NCBI RefSeq assembly: GCF_025148445.1
Contig: NZ_CP102270.1
Coordinates: forward strand, 1,504,001-1,568,000
Reading direction: 5' to 3'
From: Eshraghiella crossota
Lineage (GTDB): Bacteria; Bacillota; Clostridia; Lachnospirales; Lachnospiraceae
Length of the DNA: 64,000 nt
Shown here: in pieces, positions 18,557 to 26,587 of the stretch
Position numbering within the stretch: the stretch's first letter is position 1
Layout of the letters: each line of letters starts with the position of its first letter
The notes under the pieces: generated by a model
Told to the model about the DNA's origin: nothing
Seen by the model: the letters and a program-made list of their open reading frames with translations, nothing else
The model's database searches: none
Position numbers and translations under genes: made by a program

Positions 18557-18585
18557 AATATATCACAAGATATTACCTCTTGCAA
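18557..18585 (-). promoter_or_regulatory. SigA-type promoter of the FNT channel gene
   Basis: Minus strand: TTGCAA (18580-18585), 17-base spacer, TATATT (18557-18562). The leader to the ATG is about 38 bases, with an AGGAG box near 18520. It lies in the 90-base gap after the J-domain gene. Confidence 0.72.
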
Positions 18586-18603
18586 GGTTAAAAACCTGTA
18601 AAA

Positions 18604-19554
18604 TCATCCCATTTCCCAGGCTTTTACCGCTGCATCATATTCGCTGTTAAGCCTTGAAAAATCTTCATCATTACCACCCGCATCAGGATGAAGTCTTTTT
18701 GCAAGAGTCTTATATTTCCTCTTAATTTCTTCAAGATTCCTGCATCCCTTGAAATATCCTGATGCTATATTAATATGACGGCCTCTATCCTGTTTCTCAT
18801 TAACATCTTCCGCCGATTCCTTCCAGAATGAATAATATTCATTATCATCTGTTCCGAAATTACCATAAAATCTGTTTTCGTAGCATTTTTTCTCCCACTC
18901 GTCATAAAAATGGTCTTCTTTTTCTTCTTGTTTTTTCTCTTGTTTTGTTTTCTTCCTATGCTCCTCGTTGCCATATTCTCTTCTTATCATCCAGCATATT
19001 CCCGCACATATAAACTGAAGAGCAACAAAATTATGAAACGCACCTTCTATTGTCTTAAAACTGTATGTCAATGTCTGATAGAAAATAAATAAACCTATTC
19101 CTATGGTTATAGAAGCAATCCCAAAGGGAATATAATAACCGTCCACAAGATTTCTTAATCTTATAACAATCTTTCTTGCGGTAGTTTTTTTATTAATGTA
19201 CAATTCACATTCCTTGAACATATTCTCTGCATAACGGGTAAGCTTTGGCTCCACCATGAAATATATTGTGGACAGTGCCGATATTGTAAACCAGAGTATA
19301 TATGTTGAAAGAAATGTCAGAAAAATTGTTCTAAGTAAATCCTGTCCTTCATTGCCAACTACCTGTACATGCATGAACGGGAAAAAAAATGTATAGTACA
19401 GAATAAATCCTACAGGTACATATAGAAAATAAAATCTGTATTTCTTATTAAATAATTTATCCAATGAAGCTATATGCAACATCCTTAATATTAAAATTAA
19501 ACCATAAATTAATATTAGTCCGGCATATCCGGGTTCTTTCTTTACTTTACTCAT
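18604..19554 (-). CDS. Membrane-anchored J-domain protein
   Basis: This 316-residue protein has several N-terminal hydrophobic spans (about residues 10-30, 40-65, 80-110, 145-170, 180-200) and a charged Lys/Glu linker. A C-terminal J domain (about 263-316) has the RLHPD motif followed by AGGNDEDFSRLNSEYD. The intact HPD implies that it can stimulate a DnaK ATPase, recruiting the chaperone to the membrane. Unlike DnaJ it has no Gly/Phe or zinc-finger regions, and the J domain is at the C-terminus. The partner is unknown. AGAGGA precedes the ATG. Confidence 0.85.
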   Translation of the reverse strand: MSKVKKEPGYAGLILIYGLILILRMLHIASLDKLFNKKYRFYFLYVPVGFILYYTFFFPFMHVQVVGNEGQDLLRTIFLTFLSTYILWFTISALSTIYFMVEPKLTRYAENMFKECELYINKKTTARKIVIRLRNLVDGYYIPFGIASITIGIGLFIFYQTLTYSFKTIEGAFHNFVALQFICAGICWMIRREYGNEEHRKKTKQEKKQEEKEDHFYDEWEKKCYENRFYGNFGTDDNEYYSFWKESAEDVNEKQDRGRHINIASGYFKGCRNLEEIKRKYKTLAKRLHPDAGGNDEDFSRLNSEYDAAVKAWEMG

Positions 19555-19604
19555 ATTATCCTCTTATATGTTTTTTATAATCATACCCTTTTTTATTTTA
19601 GTTC

Positions 19605-19660
19605 AAACAAAAATAAAACCCCAAGACCAAATGAATTTAATTCAAAAGATTTGGGGTTTT
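19605..19660 (-). terminator. Rho-independent terminator of rny
   Basis: Outer stem AAAACCCCAA (19615-19624) pairs with TTGGGGTTTT (19651-19660), and a smaller inner repeat lies around 19632-19644. It is followed on the minus strand by ATTTTTGTTTG. It lies 26 bases after the rny stop. Confidence 0.8.
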
Positions 19661-19686
19661 AGGTTTTTAATTGATTAAAGCACCAA

Positions 19687-21237
19687 TTACTTGGCGTAAT
19701 CTGTTACTCGTGACTCTCTGATTACATTAACCTTAATCTGACCCGGATATGCAAGTTCTTCTTCTATCTTCTTAGAAATATCCCTTGCGAGCAATACCAT
19801 ATCAGCATCACTTATAAGCTCCGGAACTACCATGATTCGAATCTCACGTCCTGCCTGAATAGCAAATGACTTATCAACGCCTTTGAATTCATTGGTTATA
19901 TCTTCTAACTGTTTTAAACGGTTGGTGTATGTTTCAATTGTTTCTCTTCTGGCCCCTGGTCTTGCCGCAGAAATAGCATCAGCTGCCTGCACAATGCACG
20001 CAATAAGGCTCTGTGGCTCAATATCACCATGATGAGCCTCAACAGCATTAACTATAAGTTCTGATTCTTTATATTTTCTGCATAAATCAGCGCCAATCTG
20101 AACATGTGAGCCTTCTGTCTCATGATCAATTGATTTACCAATATCATGTAGCAGACCTGCTCTCTTTGCTAATCTGACATCAAGACCAATTTCTGATGCC
20201 AGCAATCCACAAAGCAACGAAACTTCTACAGAATGTCTGAGTGCATTCTGTCCATAGCTTGTTCTGAATTTCATTCTTCCAAGAAGTTTAATAAGTTCTG
20301 GGTGTATACCATGAACTCCCGTTTCAAGAGCAGCGGCTTCACCCTCTTCTCTTATCATTATTTCAACTTCTTTCTGAGCTTTTTCAACCATTTCTTCAAT
20401 TCTTGCCGGATGTATACGTCCGTCAATAATTAATTTTTCAAGTGCAATTCTGGCGACTTCCCTTCTTACAGGATCAAATGCAGATAAAATAACGGCTTCC
20501 GGTGTATCATCTATAATTAAATCGACACCTGTCATAGTCTCAAGAGTTCTAATATTACGTCCCTCTCTACCGATAATTCTACCTTTCATTTCATCATTAG
20601 GAAGCTGTACCACTGAAATAGTAGCTTCTGCCACATGGTCGGCTGCGCATCTCTGGATTGCACTTACAATGTAATCCTTTGCTTTCTTATCTGCCTCTTC
20701 CTTGGCTCTGCTTTCCATTTCTTTGACCATAACTGCGGTCTCATGTTTTACTTCTTCTTCTACAGTTTTTAAAAGATATTCTTTTGCCTGAATGGAGGTT
20801 AATCCTGAGATTCTTTCAAGTTCCTGCACGCGCTTAGCACTGAGTGCTTCTACTTCCTGCTTCTTATGGTTCAACTCTTCTTCTTTGCGATTCAAACCAT
20901 TATCTCGCTTCTCAACAGCATCTAACTTCTTGTCAAGAGTCTCTTCTTTGGAAAGAACACGACGTTCATATTTCTGTACTTCGTTACGACGTTCTCTTAT
21001 TTCCCTGTCAAGCTCATTCTTAGCCTTAATAGACTCTTCCTTCGCTTCAAGAAGAATTTCTTTCTTCTTCGTCTCTGCTGTCTTAAGTGCTTCATCAATT
21101 ATCTCTCTGGCCTTAGCCTCTGCACTTCCGATTTTCTTATCGGTAACCTTCTTATGGTATGTAGTGCTTATAAGCCATGTAACCGGAGCTGCGACAACCA
21201 ATGTTACGACACAAGCAATAATAATATATACCTGCAC
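19687..21237 (-). CDS. rny: Ribonuclease Y
   Basis: This is a 516-residue membrane-tethered endoribonuclease that starts mRNA decay in Firmicutes. An N-terminal hydrophobic anchor (3-25) precedes a long Lys/Glu coiled coil (about 30-190). The KH domain contains [15 protein letters not shown] (about 215), and the HD domain contains [12 protein letters not shown] (about 358). The C-terminal segment ends [14 protein letters not shown]. The start codon is GTG with AGGAGG seven bases ahead. It is separated from recX by a strong promoter, so it is a single transcription unit. Confidence 0.97.
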   Translation of the reverse strand: MQVYIIIACVVTLVVAAPVTWLISTTYHKKVTDKKIGSAEAKAREIIDEALKTAETKKKEILLEAKEESIKAKNELDREIRERRNEVQKYERRVLSKEETLDKKLDAVEKRDNGLNRKEEELNHKKQEVEALSAKRVQELERISGLTSIQAKEYLLKTVEEEVKHETAVMVKEMESRAKEEADKKAKDYIVSAIQRCAADHVAEATISVVQLPNDEMKGRIIGREGRNIRTLETMTGVDLIIDDTPEAVILSAFDPVRREVARIALEKLIIDGRIHPARIEEMVEKAQKEVEIMIREEGEAAALETGVHGIHPELIKLLGRMKFRTSYGQNALRHSVEVSLLCGLLASEIGLDVRLAKRAGLLHDIGKSIDHETEGSHVQIGADLCRKYKESELIVNAVEAHHGDIEPQSLIACIVQAADAISAARPGARRETIETYTNRLKQLEDITNEFKGVDKSFAIQAGREIRIMVVPELISDADMVLLARDISKKIEEELAYPGQIKVNVIRESRVTDYAK

Positions 21238-21290
21238 AGGAGCACCTCCTTATTTAGTTTTCATTGTAATACTAAACTACAACAAGGATA

Positions 21291-21319
21291 ATTTTATACT
21301 TTTTTAATAAATGTGTCAA
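21291..21319 (-). promoter_or_regulatory. SigA-type promoter of rny
   Basis: Minus strand: consensus TTGACA (21314-21319), 17-base spacer, TAAAAT (21291-21296). The leader to the GTG start is about 47 bases. A strong promoter by sequence. Confidence 0.78.
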
Positions 21320-21370
21320 GTAAAAACAAGTGTATCTATAGTGCAATTTCGACAATTTTCGTTCTGTTTT

Positions 21371-21982
21371 CTAAGACATATACTTAAAAATGCTACATAT
21401 TTCCTCATATTCAAAGCCTCTTCTAAGCAGCATTGAAATTAAAGACTTCTTTACAGAAAAATCAATTTCTGCAAGGCTTTCCTGTGTATAGCCTTTTTTT
21501 CTTAATGTATCCAGTATAAGTTCCCTATCGCCAAATTCATATTCTTCTATTACTTCATCTATAATCTCACGGCTGATTCCTTTGGAATATAGACCTGTTA
21601 TTATTGCCTTTTTGCTTTTCTTCATATAGACACTCATAGACGAAATATAATTTCTGGCATATCTCTTATCATCAAGATATCCGTATTCTGTGAAAAGTTC
21701 TGTTACCTCATCCACTATATCATCCGGATATCCTGCAAATCTCATCTTGGACTTTATGGTATGAATTGATTTATCCGAATCTTCTAAAAGATACAGTATT
21801 CTGTTCTTTATTCTTGAAATAAGTGTCTTATGAATCTCATTCATATCAGAATCTTCAAGTTCTCTGCCTGCTTCTATATTATATCTTCTTATCTCAGTCT
21901 TATATAAAGGTATACTATAGTTTTCTTCAAAGATAACCTTAAACTTTCCGGAATTAATAGGTACTACATCCTTAACTGTCAT
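21371..21982 (-). CDS. recX: Regulatory protein RecX
   Basis: This 203-residue protein of three-helix RecX repeats modulates RecA filaments. Repeat hallmarks include SRIKNRILYLLEDSD, DDIVDEVTELFTEYGYLDDKRYARNYI and the C-terminal MLLRRGFEYEEICSIFKY. An N-terminal extension of about 50 residues forms beta strands, as is common in Firmicute RecX. It lies 13 bases after recA and probably shares its LexA-controlled transcript. Confidence 0.93.
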   Translation of the reverse strand: MTVKDVVPINSGKFKVIFEENYSIPLYKTEIRRYNIEAGRELEDSDMNEIHKTLISRIKNRILYLLEDSDKSIHTIKSKMRFAGYPDDIVDEVTELFTEYGYLDDKRYARNYISSMSVYMKKSKKAIITGLYSKGISREIIDEVIEEYEFGDRELILDTLRKKGYTQESLAEIDFSVKKSLISMLLRRGFEYEEICSIFKYMS

Positions 21983-21995
21983 ATATCATTACCTG

Positions 21996-23027
21996 TTATT
22001 CTTCAGTGGTTACAGTCTCATCTTCATGTGATACATCAACAGCAAAGTGTTCCCTTACCTTCTGTTCGATTTCTTCCATAATATCCGGATGCTCTGACAG
22101 ATATATCTTGGCATTCTCTCTTCCCTGTCCTATCTTATCTCCGTTATAAGCGAACCATGCACCGCTCTTCTGAACAACATTGCTTGTAACACCAAGATCA
22201 AGTATATCTCCTTCTCTTGAGATTCCTTTGCCAAACATAATATCAAATTCTGCTTCTCTGAACGGAGGTGCAATCTTATTCTTAACAACCTTGACTCTTG
22301 TTCTGTTACCTACAACTTCACCATTAGCCTTAAGTGATTCGATTCTTCTTACATCCATTCTTATTGAAGAATAAAACTTAAGTGCCCTGCCACCTGTTGT
22401 TGTCTCAGGATTACCAAACATAACCCCGACTTTCTCTCTGAGCTGGTTAATAAAAATTACAATGCAGTTTGTTTTACTGATAACAGCGGTGAGCTTTCTG
22501 AGAGCCTGTGACATAAGTCTTGCCTGTAATCCTACATGTGAATCGCCCATATCCCCGTCTATCTCAGCCTTAGGCACAAGAGCGGCAACGGAATCCACAA
22601 TGATAATGTCCACAGCACCTGAACGCACAAGTGTCTCCGTTATCTCAAGTGCCTGTTCACCGTTATCCGGCTGTGAAATATATAATTCATCAATATTAAC
22701 ACCTATATTCCTTGCGTATACAGGATCAAGGGCGTGCTCTGCATCGATAAACCCTGCGATTCCGCCTCTCTTCTGGACTTCTGCAACCATATGCAGTGCA
22801 ACCGTTGTCTTACCGCTTGATTCAGGTCCGTATATTTCAACTATCCTTCCCTTAGGAACTCCGCCCATACCAAGTGCAATATCAAGACTCAATGAACCCG
22901 TAGGTACTGTCTCTACATTCATAGCCGCAGCAGGATCTCCGAGCTTCATAACCGCTCCCTTGCCAAAACTGCGTTCAATACTTGAAAGTGCCGCATCCAA
23001 TGCTCTTAATTTATCTTCTTTAGCCAT
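21996..23027 (-). CDS. recA: Recombinase RecA
   Basis: This 343-residue recombinase has the Walker A GPESSGKT at 67-74, the [11 protein letters not shown] segment, Walker [18 protein letters not shown], loop L1/L2 regions including [22 protein letters not shown], and a short acidic C-terminal tail. The reading frame is open another 19 codons upstream, but that stretch contains the LexA box. The ATG at 23027 has AAGGAG 7 bases ahead, so it is the start. Confidence 0.98.
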   Translation of the reverse strand: MAKEDKLRALDAALSSIERSFGKGAVMKLGDPAAAMNVETVPTGSLSLDIALGMGGVPKGRIVEIYGPESSGKTTVALHMVAEVQKRGGIAGFIDAEHALDPVYARNIGVNIDELYISQPDNGEQALEITETLVRSGAVDIIIVDSVAALVPKAEIDGDMGDSHVGLQARLMSQALRKLTAVISKTNCIVIFINQLREKVGVMFGNPETTTGGRALKFYSSIRMDVRRIESLKANGEVVGNRTRVKVVKNKIAPPFREAEFDIMFGKGISREGDILDLGVTSNVVQKSGAWFAYNGDKIGQGRENAKIYLSEHPDIMEEIEQKVREHFAVDVSHEDETVTTEE

Positions 23028-23048
23028 AACAATCTCCTTCTCAATATG

Positions 23049-23062
23049 CGAACATTCGTTCG
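23049..23062 (-). promoter_or_regulatory. LexA/DinR operator (SOS box) of recA
   Basis: CGAAC-ATTC-GTTCG is a perfect palindrome of 5-bp arms with a 4-base centre. It matches the Gram-positive LexA (Cheo) box CGAACRNRYGTTYC in its half-sites. It lies just downstream of the predicted recA transcription start and 22 bases before the ATG, so bound LexA would block transcription. Confidence 0.9.
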
Positions 23063-23072
23063 TGTTGATATT

Positions 23073-23101
23073 AATATAAACCAATAAAATACCTTTGTCA
23101 A
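23073..23101 (-). promoter_or_regulatory. Consensus SigA promoter of recA-recX
   Basis: Minus strand: TTGACA (23096-23101), exactly 17 bases, then TATATT (23073-23078). Transcription would start near 23066, immediately before the LexA box. Confidence 0.85.
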
Positions 23102-23257
23102 TATATTATTTTATTAAATCAGGCCAATAAACATCCCTCCCTATAAAAAAATACAATCTCTTAAAATGGAATTTTTCCTGAAACAGGAATGAACCGGGAA
23201 TGCATATGACATATGCAAAAATCCCTTACTAAGAAGATACTACAATATTCTTATTTT

Positions 23258-23289
23258 AGCAAGAAAAAAGTATTCCGGCCGGAACACTT
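23258..23289 (-). terminator. Rho-independent terminator of the 23.3-24.2 kb small-gene operon
   Basis: A near-perfect 11-bp inverted repeat around CCGGCCGG (23268-23278 with 23279-23289, one mismatch) is followed on the minus strand by a run of T. It begins right after the stop codon at 23291. Confidence 0.8.
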
Positions 23290-23290
23290 T

Positions 23291-23617
23291 TTAACTATGC
23301 CATTTTGAATTGTCTGTATCAATATTAAAAGAAATACCTTTTTTAACCGGCTTCTTTTCATCGTCTTCCTTAACAAACAGCTTAAGCATATCATCAATGC
23401 TTAAGTCCTTTTCTTCTTTTTTTTCAGTCTCCGGAATCTTTTTCTTTTCCATCTTGGTTTTTGCAAGTTCTTCGTCTACATAAAAAGTTCCCGTTCCTTC
23501 ATCATATTTTGATGGTTTGATTTCTTTCTTGTCAGGTTTATTATCGACATATTGTTTTTCCAATTCTTTAATCAGATTCTCAACATTGTCGGTCGTTCTT
23601 TTTACTTTGGCTTCCAT
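23291..23617 (-). CDS. Small charged protein of unknown function (108 aa)
   Basis: This lysine- and glutamate-rich, probably largely disordered protein has no recognised domain. The N-terminal part (about 10-25) could form a helix. Lys-rich and acidic blocks follow, with a short hydrophobic motif DMLKLFVKEDD near residue 75 and the C-terminal GISFNIDTDNSKW. It lies 3 bases after the 83-residue gene, with an AGGA box inside that gene's last codons. It is probably the third gene of a three-gene unit ending at the terminator. Confidence 0.65.
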   Translation of the reverse strand: MEAKVKRTTDNVENLIKELEKQYVDNKPDKKEIKPSKYDEGTGTFYVDEELAKTKMEKKKIPETEKKEEKDLSIDDMLKLFVKEDDEKKPVKKGISFNIDTDNSKWHS

Positions 23618-23620
23618 ATC

Positions 23621-23872
23621 TTACCATCCTGCTTTCTGTTCCTTATGGGTAAAACCCTTAAACTCTGCTTTGTAGTCATCTATCATTTTACCGTAATGCT
23701 CGCTCTGTTCCTTATTCAGCCTGCCTTTTCCCGATAATTCACGATACTTTGTCTCAAGTTCCTTAAGATTATCAAGCGTAGCATCCCTGTAATTATTGGA
23801 AGCATTAAGTCTTAACTGTTCATTAATATCTTCAAGTTCCCTCTGCGTCACTTTTTTTAAAAATCTTAACAT
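23621..23872 (-). CDS. Small helical protein of unknown function (83 aa)
   Basis: This short, charged, likely two-helix coiled-coil protein starts MLRFLKKVTQRELEDI and is rich in Glu, Lys, Asn and Leu with heptad-like spacing. No family is recognised. It lies 11 bases after the Dabb gene and 3 bases before the 108-residue gene, so the three are probably one transcript. Confidence 0.65.
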   Translation of the reverse strand: MLRFLKKVTQRELEDINEQLRLNASNNYRDATLDNLKELETKYRELSGKGRLNKEQSEHYGKMIDDYKAEFKGFTHKEQKAGW

Positions 23873-23883
23873 TGTATATTTCC

Positions 23884-24186
23884 TTATATTTCATAATCAA
23901 GGCATGCCCTCGATGCCGTAAACGGTCTTACTTTTGTATCTGCCACTTCAACGTGTGCCGGATTAACGGAATATGCTTTCAGTGCTGCTTCATCTTCAAA
24001 CGTAGAATCAAGCATAAGATCCACTGTAGAACTTTCAAGCCCCGATATATTCACCTTAATGTCAACAAGTCCGGGAATTCTGCCTGTCAGCGATTCCAGT
24101 CCTTCTTTAATACCGAGCTTTATTTTATCTTTTTCATCTGTGGAAAATTCATCTTTCAATGTCCATAAAATAATGTGTTTTACCAT
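23884..24186 (-). CDS. Dabb (stress-responsive alpha/beta barrel) family protein
   Basis: This 100-residue protein has the typical dimeric alpha-beta barrel start MVKHIILWTLKDEF, the central LVDIKVNISGLESSTVDLML strands, and the DEAALKAYSVNPAHVEV segment with the conserved histidine. Members are small dimers of varied or unknown function. GGAGCGG precedes the ATG. A second, more diverged Dabb protein is encoded at 59487-59780. It heads the three-gene unit with the 83- and 108-residue proteins. Confidence 0.85.
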   Translation of the reverse strand: MVKHIILWTLKDEFSTDEKDKIKLGIKEGLESLTGRIPGLVDIKVNISGLESSTVDLMLDSTFEDEAALKAYSVNPAHVEVADTKVRPFTASRACLDYEI

Positions 24187-24250
24187 AACCGCCGCTCCTT
24201 TATATCTGCTTGTTTAATTATACTTTTTTTTAATTATTATTTCAACCTTA

Positions 24251-24279
24251 TTGAAAAATAATTTATATGATTATATACT
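24251..24279 (+). promoter_or_regulatory. SigA-type promoter of the ketopantoate-reductase-like gene
   Basis: TTGAAA (24251-24256), 17-base spacer, TATACT (24274-24279). The leader to the ATG at 24313 is about 27 bases and contains AAAGGTGG as ribosome-binding site. Confidence 0.7.
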
Positions 24280-24312
24280 TATTGCACATAATCAAAAAAG
24301 GTGGATTTTACT

Positions 24313-25212
24313 ATGAAATATCTGGTAATCGGTGGCGGTGCGATAGGAGGAAGCATTGCTGCTTATCTTACAAAAGCCGAAAAAGAAGTAACACTCATCG
24401 CAAGAGGCAGACAGTTAGAAGAAATTAGTGAATACGGGCTTTTTGTATCAAAAGGCCGTAATGAATTTAATGCTAAAATTAATACCGTAAGTGCTGAAGA
24501 ATATGACGACAATCCTGATGTTATCTTTTTATGTGTCAAGGGCTATTCCCTTGAATCAACATATCCGATTATAAAAAGCTGTGCGGTCAAAAACACCGTA
24601 ATCATTCCATTGCTTAACGGATATGGTATTAATAAAAAAATATCCAAAGAATTTCCTGATTTAACAGTTTTGGCAGGCTGTATATACATTGCTGCATCCG
24701 TTACAGAACCGGGTTTTATTCATCTTAGCAGCGATATTTTCAAAATTGTATATGGATTTTTGGACGGTAACCTGAAAGACCAAAGACTTCTTGAAGTTGC
24801 ATCTGACCTTGCCAAAAGTGGAATCACTCCTGTTTATTCAGACAATATAAAGCGGGATACTTTCAAGAAGTTTACAATGGTATCTCCGATGGCTGCTGTA
24901 GGAACTTACTGCAATGTAACCGCTCTCGCATTCAAACATGCTTCCCAGGCAAGAGATATGTATATAAAATGCGTAGAGGAACTGGTCAATCTGGCTGCCG
25001 GAATGGAAATAGACATTCCTGAAGATATTGTTGACATCAACCTTGAAATAATAAAAAATCTTGAAAACAGCTACACCTCTTCCATGCAGAAAGACGTCTG
25101 TGCCGGAAGACAAAGTGAGGCCGACGGTCTTATACATGAGGTTGTTCGCCTCGGACATGAGTATGGGGTTGATGTTCCTATTTATGAAATGATTGCGGAG
25201 AAGATTAAATAA
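24313..25212 (+). CDS. 2-dehydropantoate 2-reductase family oxidoreductase (PanE/ApbA)
   Basis: This 299-residue NADP-type oxidoreductase starts MKYLVIGGGAIGGSIAAYL with the dinucleotide-binding GxGxxG at 7-12. The FLCVKGYSLE segment (about 75) carries the conserved lysine of the family, and the C-terminal helical domain contains MQKDVCAGRQSEADGL. PanE reduces ketopantoate for pantothenate and CoA synthesis; many paralogues have other 2-keto substrates, and no pan genes are nearby. An in-frame GTG at 24301 is rejected as start because it lies inside the Shine-Dalgarno box. Confidence 0.82.
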   Translation: MKYLVIGGGAIGGSIAAYLTKAEKEVTLIARGRQLEEISEYGLFVSKGRNEFNAKINTVSAEEYDDNPDVIFLCVKGYSLESTYPIIKSCAVKNTVIIPLLNGYGINKKISKEFPDLTVLAGCIYIAASVTEPGFIHLSSDIFKIVYGFLDGNLKDQRLLEVASDLAKSGITPVYSDNIKRDTFKKFTMVSPMAAVGTYCNVTALAFKHASQARDMYIKCVEELVNLAAGMEIDIPEDIVDINLEIIKNLENSYTSSMQKDVCAGRQSEADGLIHEVVRLGHEYGVDVPIYEMIAEKIK

Positions 25213-25609
25213 ATGAAGATTTGAAAATTACTTGTTATTTGGGGAATTAAATATCAAAAGATGGTATTAACAGAGATAATGAATGTATTTTCCCTTTCTC
25301 TGCAGAGTCAATGCCTTAGTAGCTTTCTCCTTAAGAGTCTTTTCAAGTACACCATAACCGGACAAAGCCAGTACACCGTAAAAAGCGTACTTCCTTGCGG
25401 CCTTGATTGAGGTCCGGTGATATGAGCCTGTATTGAAAGCAGGTTGTCTCCATGGTATAATATATGCAGATATCAAGTGGTGACAGAATTTGAAGTTGGG
25501 AGAAGGAGTTGCCTGCTTCAAATCAACATTTCCGTGCTTCTGTGTTGTTCAGTTTACAGATTATCCAAGCTATATTGAAATTACAAAATCAAATTGGAGG
25601 TAATTTCAA
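25213..25609 (+). other. 397-base gap: promoter with long leader, possible dispersed repeat
   Basis: No convincing gene is seen. The interval holds a consensus-like promoter (25433-25461) and a leader of about 140 bases before the 118-residue gene. A minus-strand frame of 84 codons (25267-25521) overlaps that promoter; it has no Shine-Dalgarno box or recognised domain and is not called. The leader contains TTTGAAG and CTTCAAA arms about 20 bases apart that could pair. Confidence 0.5.
25433..25461 (+). promoter_or_regulatory. SigA-type promoter for the membrane-protein/TetR pair
   Basis: TTGAAA (25433-25438), 17-base spacer, perfect TATAAT (25456-25461). It is about 150 bases before the first ATG, so the transcript would carry a long 5' leader in which TetR-family or other control could act. 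Confidence 0.7.
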
Positions 25610-25966
25610 ATGAACACAGACAAAATCTATGCAGAGGCAATCGCGAACGAATATTCCGTTAAGAATACTTCAAAGGTTATGGCTCTTAAAAAACTTGACA
25701 AAAAAGTAAAGGACTTCCCGCTTGCTGTTTCGCTTGTAATCGGCGTGGTGTCCGCTCTTGTTTTGGGAACGGGAATGTGCCTGTCCATGGGCGTTCTCGG
25801 CGGTGGAACGGCAGTAACATTTATTGCAGGAATCATTCTCGGTGTTCTTGGTATAATCGGTGTTTCGGTGAACTATCCGATATACAAAAGAATCCTTGCA
25901 AATCGCAGGAGCATGTATGCAGAAGATATTATTCGGCTTGCAAACGAAATCAGCAATAAAGTATAA
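25610..25966 (+). CDS. Small two-helix membrane protein paired with a TetR regulator
   Basis: This 118-residue protein has a charged N-terminal helix with NEYSVKNTSKVMALKKLDKKVKD. Two hydrophobic spans follow (about 38-60 and 65-88) with glycine-rich turns, then a conserved-looking NYPIYKRILANRR segment and a C-terminal helix. Proteins like this in Clostridia are sometimes auto-labelled dihydropteridine reductase, but no enzyme motif is visible here. A GGAGG box lies 8 bases before the ATG. It is 24 bases before the TetR gene and is probably its target. Confidence 0.75.
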   Translation: MNTDKIYAEAIANEYSVKNTSKVMALKKLDKKVKDFPLAVSLVIGVVSALVLGTGMCLSMGVLGGGTAVTFIAGIILGVLGIIGVSVNYPIYKRILANRRSMYAEDIIRLANEISNKV

Positions 25967-25990
25967 ATCGTTGCCACAGGAGGCGGTATT

Positions 25991-26581
25991 ATGAATAAAT
26001 CACAAAGCAAATATTTTAATACCGCCTGCCTGATGGACGAAGCGCTTCTTTCATTGCTTCAAAAAAAAGACTACACCTATATCACAGTGAAAGAAATCTG
26101 TGAAAAAGCCGGTGTGAACCGTTCTACCTTTTATCTGCATTATGAGACAATGGATGACCTTCTTCAGGAAAGCCTGTCTTATCTCTTTTCAAAATTCAAA
26201 ATGAAATATGACAGCAGTGCACAGGTGAAGGTTGACAGTGACTCCTTAGGCAATCTGTACCTGATTACACCGGAATATATCATCCCATATCTTGAGTTTT
26301 TGTATGAGAACAAGCAGATTTTTATGACGGCGATTAAAAAACCGGCAATTTTTGAAGTGAGTAAGCATTATGATGAAATGTATAGCGGCATATTCAATCC
26401 TATTTTGGAACGATTTGGGGTTGAACCGGGTGAGAGAAAATACATACTTACATATCATATCAGCGGAATGCACGCAATTATCATCGAATGGGTAAAAAAC
26501 GGCTGTAAGGAATCCGCACAGTATATTGCAGATCTTTTGATTAAGTATACTTTGCCCTACAAGGAGCCGGATGGCGTATGA
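25991..26581 (+). CDS. TetR/AcrR family transcriptional regulator
   Basis: The 196-residue regulator has an N-terminal helix-turn-helix (about 13-58): ALLSLLQKKDYTYITVKEIC, then EKAGVNRSTFYLHYETMDDLL, the TetR recognition helix. The C-terminal ligand/dimer domain is of the type seen in DhaS-like regulators, ending in a long amphipathic helix. It follows the 118-residue membrane protein gene in one operon with an AGGAGG box. The ligand is unknown. It is convergent with the VanZ gene, with only 6 bases between stops. Confidence 0.88.
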   Translation: MNKSQSKYFNTACLMDEALLSLLQKKDYTYITVKEICEKAGVNRSTFYLHYETMDDLLQESLSYLFSKFKMKYDSSAQVKVDSDSLGNLYLITPEYIIPYLEFLYENKQIFMTAIKKPAIFEVSKHYDEMYSGIFNPILERFGVEPGERKYILTYHISGMHAIIIEWVKNGCKESAQYIADLLIKYTLPYKEPDGV

Positions 26582-26587
26582 ATTTTA

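Noticed and set aside
23028-23084. Upstream extension of the recA frame by 19 codons
   Set aside because: The extension reads through the LexA box and has no ribosome-binding site; AAGGAG points to the ATG at 23027.
23199-23216. Palindrome GCATATG-A-CATATGC upstream of the recA region
   Set aside because: It is symmetric but has no T-run, no adjacent promoter and no known operator likeness; chance in AT-rich DNA is possible.
25267-25521. 84-codon minus-strand frame
   Set aside because: It overlaps a good plus-strand promoter, has no ribosome-binding site and no recognised domain. It is kept only as a hint that the interval may be a repeat.
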